From Rhynchopus sp. YZ270_cl-10 (taxonomy: Eukaryota > Euglenozoa > Diplonemea > Diplonemida > Diplonemidae), in assembly GCA_964035575.1 (NCBI GenBank), contig OZ037897.1, positions 372,001 to 436,000 on the forward strand: 64,000 nucleotides of DNA, read 5' to 3'. The position numbers were made by a program, and so were the translations under genes. The notes below the pieces were generated by a model, which saw nothing but the letters and a program-made list of their open reading frames with translations, did no database searches and was not told the origin of the DNA. Below, piece after piece: positions 44,801 to 53,800 of this stretch. Numbering within the stretch: position 1 is the stretch's first letter; every line of letters starts with the position of its first letter.

Positions 44801-47800
44801 GCACCTCAACCTCCTCCGCAGGCGACGCCCCGTTCACGTGCCGGATCGTAAAGGTCTCCCCACTGTCCGCAGTGTCTCCTGTCGTCCGCGCCCCTGCGTA
44901 CGTCCCCATGTTCAGACGCAGCAGCCGCTCGTCCGACAGCACCGCAGCCAGAACCGGCAGCGCCGGCGGCGTCGTGTCCAGCTCCAGGAAACACTTGTGC
45001 ACAGAGAACTTCCACACGCTCTCCCAGCGCCCGTGCGGCCAGCACCCGTACCACTTGCACTTCCAGTTCACAAACGGGTTGAACAGGTCGACGCTGAAGG
45101 TCGCCCCCGCACACATCTTGATCTTGATGTTGAAGATGTCGAGGAACGACCCCTCGTCAATGATGCTCTTGATCTCGCTGAAGCGGATCTTCCCGTCGTC
45201 GTTCGGGTCGTACAGGTCAATGCTCCCTGTGAAGGACAGCTCCCCACTCCCACTCAGACGCGCCAGCAGCAGGTTCAGCGTCGCCCCAACACGCACCACC
45301 CCGGACGCGTACAGCTCGGGGATGTCGTTCCCGCCCGCCCCAACCGGATCGTCTGTGTCCGACAGGAAGAACCCGTCGAGCGCCAGCTCCGGCTTCCCCT
45401 GCTCAATCGCACGCCGGATCCCAGACGTGTCGTAGCCCATCGAAATCCCGGCACGGAACTGGAACGACCCGTAGAAGTCAATCACAATGATCCCCGCCAG
45501 CGGCAGCCAGAAGTCAATCGTCACGTCAATCTCCATCGTCGGCGTCGTCACCACAAACAGGTTCGTGTCCTCCCCAGTGATCAGCCCCAGCACACCCTTC
45601 GCAGACAGGAACGGGAGCTGGAAGATCGCCTCCGGGTCCGTCAGCTTCGCCATCAGGTTCTTCATCTTGGTCGACCCTGTTGTCTTTGAGGCTGCAACCG
45701 GTGTGTCGTCGTCGTCGTCGTCAGCCAGCGCACGTGCCGCGCGTCCCGCCGACGCGTAGTCATCAGTCTGCGGCAGCGGCGACCCGTCGGGGTACGCCGC
45801 GAACCCGTCGCTGTCGATCTTCCAGTTCCCGAAGGCCAGCTTCAGCGAGCCGTGGTTTTCGAGGTAGTCGTCCTCGCCCAACTCCAGAATCACATCAATC
45901 ACCGCAAGGGCGAGGTCAATCACATCGGAGATGGCGCTCACGTACGCCAGCACGTTCTTCACACTTCCGCGCACAGGCCCACCCGCACCCAGCAGCCCGT
46001 TGATCAGGATCTCGGGCAGCTCAAGCAGCGACACGTCGCGCCCCGCCAGGTCCGACACCACAGGCAGCGGCTTCTGCAGCGCCTCAAGGATCGGGCGGAT
46101 CGGCCCCAGGAACCCGGCCAGCTTTCCGAAGATCGGGTTCAGCACTCTCGTCACAAACTCCCCGAGGTCGAGATGCACGTCCAGCAGCAGCAGCGTCCCG
46201 GACGGGATCTGGTCGTCGACGGGCCCCTGCACCGGCAGCGTCTCCTTCTTCGCCGGCACCGTCGGCACACCCGCCGCCGGCCCCGCAGTTGCCCCAATCG
46301 ACCACGGCACCCCGTAGTACGAGTACAGCGAAGTAACAAACTCCGGCAGCCCGTCCTCGCCCGCCAGCCCCAGCGTCACTTCCATCCCCAGCACAACCTC
46401 AAAGTCCGCACTCGCACTCAGCAGCTTCGTACCCCCGCTCTTCAGCTCCTTGAAGGTCAGCCACCCGTCCCCGTTTGTGTCTGTGATGTCGACCGCAGCA
46501 CTCCCAACAAGCTTCGTCGTGGAGTCGTAGTTCTCCACCGCCGCGTTGAGGATGAACAGGTCGCCCGTCGCCTTCAGCTGCGGCAGCGTCATCTCCGCCG
46601 ACACCTCCATCTCCGTCTCCTTCACGTTCAGGTAGAACCCGCGCGACACAGACAGCCCGAAGAAGAGCTTGAACTCCCACCCGACATTCAGGACAATCCC
46701 GCCCTCCGCGTTCAGCGACAGCGGCAGCTCCTCCAGCCCCAGGCCAAACGCAAACGCCGCCCTATAGTCGATGTCCTTCCCAATCGTCAGGTCCCACTCC
46801 ACCGCGTCCGCCTCGTTCAGCAGCGTTCCCTGCCCGGAAATCAGGTCCCCGTCGTCCGTAAGCAGATTCTCCATCGGGTCGCCGTTCTTGTCGCGCACAA
46901 CAATCGGCACCGAGTCCCCCTTCAGGATGTTGAGGTCCCCAAAGAAGCTCTCCAACAGCTCCTTGACCGTCCTTGCCACCGAGCCCGTCGTCTCCCCCGT
47001 CATCTCCGCCCCCAGCTCGCTCAGCAGCGACTCCACGAAGGAGTCCACAAAGTCGCCGCTGATCACCTCACGGAGCTTGGACCCCACAATCGGCACGTCC
47101 ATCGTCCCAAGGATCCCGTCCTCCCCAGTCACCAGAGCGTCAATCGTCGAGAAGACCGTCTTGATCCCACTCAGAAGCGCCGTCGGGTCCTTCAGAATCG
47201 CCTCAATCGGCGAGATCACTCTGAGACTGTCCGCCAGCGTCGACAGAATCGAGCCGAAGTCTTCCCCGACAAACTCCACAAGCTTCCCGTTCTTGTCGTC
47301 CTTCTTCAGGAAGTCCGCCAGGCGCGGCACCTCGATCCCCATTGTCTTCCCGATGGGGTCGTCGATCGGCAGCATCGCCGTTATTTTCCCTGCAGACGTC
47401 AGCTCGAAGGCCGAGAGCACAGCCCCAAAGCCTTCGTCCAGGTAGTACTTCGACCCTGCAGACAGCCCGTACCGCAGGTACGCAGGCCCTTCCGCGTCCG
47501 TCCCGTCCGTCAGCGCAATCGTCGCATCCGTGATCCCAAACTTAAGCGGCCCGAGCGACAGCTCCAGCGACCCGATCGCACTCGCCCCGACAGACACCTG
47601 CAGGGCAGTCTCGCCCCCAACAAAGAACCGGAACGGCTTTGAGCTGAGGTCAACGCCAAGCTCCAGTGTCACGGCCGCACCCCCGGACAGCACAATGTCG
47701 AGCGAGGCGTCAAGGTCGAGGAAGTCCCCCAGCAGCTCCTGCAGGGTCGGGTCATCAAGCGTCACCCCCGCCAACCCCATCATTTCCTGCAGGTCCATGT

Positions 47801-50800
47801 CCAGCGACAGCTCCGGCAGTTTCGGCACAGCCTCAAACGACAGCGACAGCATAAGCGCACTCCCGTCGGTGGGCATCGAAAACTCGACCATGCACGACCC
47901 CGTGCACCCCTTGCTCGCGTCGTCATCCCCAGCCACCAGCCCCAACGCGTCCTCAATCAGCAGCTCCAGCGTCGACACCGCACCAGTCTGGTTCGTCAGC
48001 AGCCCCTCCAGCGTCCCCAGTGCAGACTGGATCCCCGACACCATTGTGCGCGGCGTGAACGAGATCAGCGGGATCTCCACGTCCATCACGTCCGCCAGCA
48101 CGTTCGTCAGCAGCCCCTCAACAGCCGGGTCCGCCGCCTCGTTCCCGAATATCATGTCAACTCCGTCCGCCACAAGGGCCACAATGTCCGCCGCAGACAT
48201 GTGCTGGAAGTCGGGCAGCTTCGGCCCTGTCACGTCCACGGTGAAGTCCGTCGACACGTTCGGGAGCTTGAAGTCCTTCTTCAGCTCCACGACAAAGGTA
48301 GGGTCCAGCGCCACCGCCACCGACGCGTCCAGCGACCCCAGCGACGGCACCCCCACTTTGAAGTCCGCACTCAGGGACGCAGTCAGCGTCGCGCTCGCCG
48401 CAATCTGCTCAAACGGGTCCTCCACAATCGCAGCCCGGATCTCGCTCAGCATCATCGTCTCCCCGGGCGTCCCAAAGTCCGCCTTGGCAATAACCTCAAT
48501 CGCACCCGACCCGGAGTAGGCCTCCGCCTCAAGCACCGTCATCGTCGCCGCCATGTTCACTTCCGTCACCGACAGCCGCGCCTCCGCCGTGAACCCCATG
48601 TCGCGCACAACAGGCGCGAACAGCAGCGCCTTCGACCCGTCGCTCGCCAGCCCCGTCAGCTCCTCAAACGCCGCCGACGTCACCACCTCCAGACGCCGCA
48701 CACCCAGCGTCTGGATCAGGAAGGTCGTGTCCTGGTAGTTGCGCGACCGGATCTGCTGCCCAGTCCCCGCCGCCTCAAGCGTCACGTTCAGCACCTGCAG
48801 CTGTGCCGCCAGCTCCGTGTAGAACTCCTCCCCGGCCCGCAGCGCAATCGTGTACGGCACTCTGTCGAGCACGACCTGGAAGCTCTGCGCCGTCTGCAGC
48901 TCAAAGCTCGCAACCCCCTGCGCCGCAGGGATGTTCGCCGTCACAGACAGGTTCCCTGCCGACGTCCCCATGCGCACACCCACCTCAAACCCAATCGCCA
49001 CGTCCGTCGTCAGCTCAATCTCCGCAGACGCGTTCACCGAGAACAGCGGCTCCACCTCCGCCCCCAGCATCAGCGACGTCATCGGCGTCGGCAGCGCCAC
49101 CTCCAGGTTCAGTGCGAACAGCAGCTCGTACTGCGACGCGTCCTCCGCAGACGGCGCGTACGTGTACGACAGCAGCTCCGACGGCACCCCAACAGCCTCC
49201 GCAAGCACAACCACAAGCTCCGGGATCGACGAGAAGGCCGGCACACGCGGCGCCTCCTTGATGTCGCCGCTGGTGAACCCGAGCAGCGTCGTTGCCGCCA
49301 CCGCATCCTCGCTCTCGTTGTACGCAGTGATCCCGGTCTTCTTCAGCGCAACCTGCACACGCAGGTCCGTCGCCTTGATTGACGCGTTCGTGCACAGCTG
49401 CAGCGCATCCGTCCCGTCCTCCGCCACGCTTGCCGCAACAGACAGCCCCAGCCCCGCCTTGTACAGCTCCTCGTTCATGTGCACCGCAATCGCGCTCACG
49501 TCCGCAGCCGCCGCCAGCACGGCCGTGTCCAGCGCCACCTCGACCTCAAGCTGCTCGTTCAGCACGAGCGACATCACCTTGTTCGACTCGTTTCCGGCGA
49601 ACCACGTGTTCTCGTCGCTGCCCGCCACGTTCCACCCCGCCATCAGCACATCCCCCTCCAGGCACAGCACAAGGTTCGTCCGGTCCGCCGCGTCCTGCAC
49701 CCGCACCATCTTCTTCGACAGCGCCGTGGCCAGCGTCTCCGAGAAGTCAAGCATGTCACCCACGTCCACGTCCGTGAAGGGCAGCGGGAGGTCAAACACA
49801 GCCGACTCACGGTACTCCTGCAGCACGTTGATCAGGGCACGCACAACCCCCATCATCTGCAGCGGCGACATCCCACGGAAGTCCATGAACCGGTCCATGT
49901 ACTCTGTCGTCACCGTCGTCACCCCACCGTCAAGCAGGTTCTCCCCCTCCACGCACACCTGCGGCTTCTTGTCCCCGGTCGCCCCGCTCAGCTCCCCCAG
50001 GTCCTGCGACCCGATCGACGCAGAGAACGGCAGACAGGCAGACAGCGACGCGTCCCTCTTGAACTCGAACATCTCCTCCCTCTCCGCCGACCCAAGAGAC
50101 AGCAGCTCCGCAAGCGTCACAGGCGCCCCCTTGTTCATCGTCATGTCGAAGCTTGCCGCCAGCGCACCCGACCCGTCCTCCACAGACGCAGACAGGATCC
50201 CAATCGACGCCGTTGCCGTCACGTCCGCCACCACCCCAATGGCAACAGAGAATTCGTGCAGCTGCAGCACAACGTCGGCAGTGCTCACCCCCGCCGCACC
50301 GCCGCTCCCGCTCGCGTCGACCTTCACCTCAAACCCGAAGGCGAAGTCGACCTTCACCGTCAGGAGCCCGGTCCCGGTGAAGTCAAAGTCGTCGTCGTCA
50401 ATCAGCTCCGCCAGCGGCGGCGTCACGTGCACCTCGAGCGACCCGGCCACCCCAAACGCAAGCTCAAAGCTGTCCCCGACCATCCCGCCGTTCACAAACG
50501 CCGCCGGCACACCGCCGCCCGCCGAGAACGACCCGTTCTGCGTCAGGTTCGCCATCGCCTCCGAAAACAGCGTCACCGTCTCGCGCGCACGTGGGCACGC
50601 CGCGTCCCCGCCCGACAGACACCCCGTGTACTCGTCCTTTGCCAGCAGCGTGTCCAGCACCGTGTCCCACTCCAGGAAGTCTCCCCACTGCGGGCCCGTC
50701 TCCCCAACCTTGAGCAGGTCGTGCAGCGTCCGGTTCACCAGCGGCAGCGTTGTTGTCAGCGCGTCCATCTCGTTCATGCTCCGCCCAACGTCCCCCACCT

Positions 50801-53800
50801 CCCCAAGCACGTCGCGCACAACCGCCATCAGCTCCCCCGGGATCTCCACGTCCACCGAGTACTTCGGCCCCGCATCGTCAAACAGCGCCAGGTCCTCAAC
50901 AGAGACAAAGACCGACACGCTGTCCCCAAGCAGCGCACCCGACAGCTCCACCTCCGCCACAACGCTCCCAGAGTACTCGAGTGCTGCCACAAGCGGCGCC
51001 AGCGACAGCGGTGTCGATGCGTCTGCCAGCACAATCGGCGACGACAGCAGCCCCGTCGACGCATCCACAGCCCCAGTCGCCACTGCTGAGAACACCAGGT
51101 CCGTGTTCACAACCGACCCAAACGAAAACCCAGACCCAAAGTCAAGCGTCGGCGCGTAGTCCGCCACCCCCGCAGTCACAGACAGGTTGAACTCCAGCAC
51201 CCGCACGAAGACTGTCGCCGACCCCGCCGTCCCCTCCACCAGCGGCGTCAGGTCCAGCCCAGCCTCAACACCAACGGCCACCACCGCCGACAGCGACAGG
51301 AAGTCGTCGAGCCCCGCAAGGCGTGTCTCCAGCACACTCCCAATCGACCCCACGCTCGCAACCACGCTGTCCTCCCCAATCGCATCAAAGAGCCCCGACA
51401 GCGCCCCCTCCAGTCCCTTCACCGCGTCCGTCGGCTTCATCGCCCCGGTGTCCAAGGCGAGCCCGAGCTTCGCCCCAAGCTCCCACCGGCCAGACGCTGT
51501 GTGCACCAGGTCTGCCGAGAAGCTCAGCCCCGAGGTCGACCCAGACGCAGACACACTCACCTGCTCCGAGGCACCTGCCGCAGCGGCAGCCGCCGACAGC
51601 GCACCGTGCAGCATGCGTGCCTTCAGGTACCGCACACACCCCATCAGCGTCGGGCGCTTCCCAAACAGCCCCGCCACAGCGGCCACGTCCACAGCCGCAT
51701 CCCCGTCCTCTGTCCCCAACCCAAACACAGCACCAACGTCAGCAACGTAGTTGCGCCAGTCAAACGTCGCACCAGTCACAGGGTTCGTCGGCAGCAGGTC
51801 CCCCACAGTCCTCCCCGAGTATGTTGTCCCCAGGTCCGGGAACGACACCACCAGCAGCTCAAACACAGCCTTGTTGAAGTTCACGTTCACACCCAGCGTC
51901 GGCGCACTGTTCGCAAGGAACTTCCCCAGCGTCGCAAGTGTGAAGGTCCCGTCAACACCGAGGGCAGCCTGCAGAGCTGCCAGGTTTTCAGCTGTCCCAG
52001 GGTTAAACTCTGCAGACGTTGTCGCGTCCACAGGGTAGCCTGAGCCTGCAGGGTCCATCACGTACTGCGAGGAAGCCCCCAGCAGGTTCACCAGCGCCCA
52101 CGCAGTGTCCTTCGCCAGAGCGTACGTCGGGTTCACCGCCAGGTACCACACAAGCTCCTCCTGCCCGAAGGTCGCGTCTGCTGAGGCCAGTGTCGACACA
52201 AGCCCAAACTCCACCTGCACGTGCGCGAGGTAGTTGACTGCCGTGAACACCGACCCGTCGTACGAGCTCACGAACACGTCTGGCTCGGACGTGCTGAAGT
52301 TTCCAAACACAGTCGGGAAGCGCGCCTGGAGGGCCACCAGCAGGTTCTCGTTGAAGGTCTGTTCCGTAACAAGCGCCTCCGCCCCCACAGTCTCCAGCAC
52401 CAGGTCAAGCCCAAGCCCGTTCTCCAGCTCCCGGAACTTCACCAGCAGGTCGAGGTACTCCGCCAGCACCGTCGAGAACGACACCTGTCCAGCCAGCCCG
52501 CTCAGGAGCCCCCCAATCGACGGGAAGTTCGCCACAGACGCCGTCGGGAGCGCCACGTCCGCAACCTTGTCGACCATCTCCGACAGCGCCGCCATCACCG
52601 GCGTCAGCACGTCCTCCGCCGTGCCCCCAGCCGTCCCACCCCCGGGCAGCGTCGGCACAAGGAAGCTCAGGTCGATGTCCAGCGAGAACGCAGGGAGCCC
52701 GCCGCTCAGCAGGTTCGCGTCGTGCAGCTCCAGCACAGGCGCCAGGCTCACGTCCGTCCCGGCAAACCCAGCCGTGAGCGCCACAGGCAGCACCACGTCC
52801 AGCGACGCGTACGGCGTCAGCGACAGCTGCGCCACAAAGTCCAGCACCGCACCCGTGCCCCCCGACAGCAGCTCCAGCACAGTGATCTCCGTCACCGCCG
52901 CCACCGTCGAGGCAGACACCGCAGCCCCGAGCTCCACGTCCTCCTCGTCCTCCGACGCGTTGAAGTTCGCACGCACACCCAGCGCCGCCTCAAACGTCCC
53001 GCCACGCACCACAAACTGCGTCCCAAGCATCAGGTCCGCCGAAAAGTCAACCGGGTCCAGCGTCACCGCCACATCCGCAGACAGGTCGTTCACACGCACA
53101 AACGCGTTCCCCGCAAGCGCCGACCCGGTCAGCGTCCCCGTGTTCACAAACTCCGTCTTCAGACCCACCGTCACGTCCAGCACCACCGTCGCACGGAACC
53201 CCACGTCCGCAGAGAAGTCCGGCACCTCGAGTGTCTTCCCCGCCTCCAGCGACCCGCCAATGAGCGAAAACGCAGCCTCCAGCTCCCCCACCGCCTCAAA
53301 CACCGACGCCACGCACCCCCCGAACGCCGCCGCCTCCGTGTCCGACGCCAGCGTCGACTCCAGCTCCATCCGGATGTTCAGCGCCACCTCCCCGGCAGCA
53401 GGGAACCACCCCCCAGTCACGTTCACCCCGCTCACAGACACCGCCGACGTCAGCTGCGGCGCAGGCAGGTTGTCCTTCAGGAAGTCCACAAGCCCGCTGA
53501 AGGTCGGCACAGACGCCCCGTCCACGTACAGCAGGAAGTACTGCTCCGCCACAGGCGCCAGCTTCAGCATGTCCGGCACACCGCTCACCAGCGCCGACAC
53601 GTTCACTCCCGGGAGCTCCAGCCCAGACAGCCCAAGCACACCCAGGTCAATGTCGAACGACCCCAGGTGGCGCAGCAGCTCCACAAACGTCGACTCCAGG
53701 GCCGTCATGTCTGCGTCCACAGTCACCACAGGCAACTCCGCGTCAAACACGTCTGCGTCGTACAGCCTCAGCACCGGAGACGGCAGCTGCCCCACAGGCG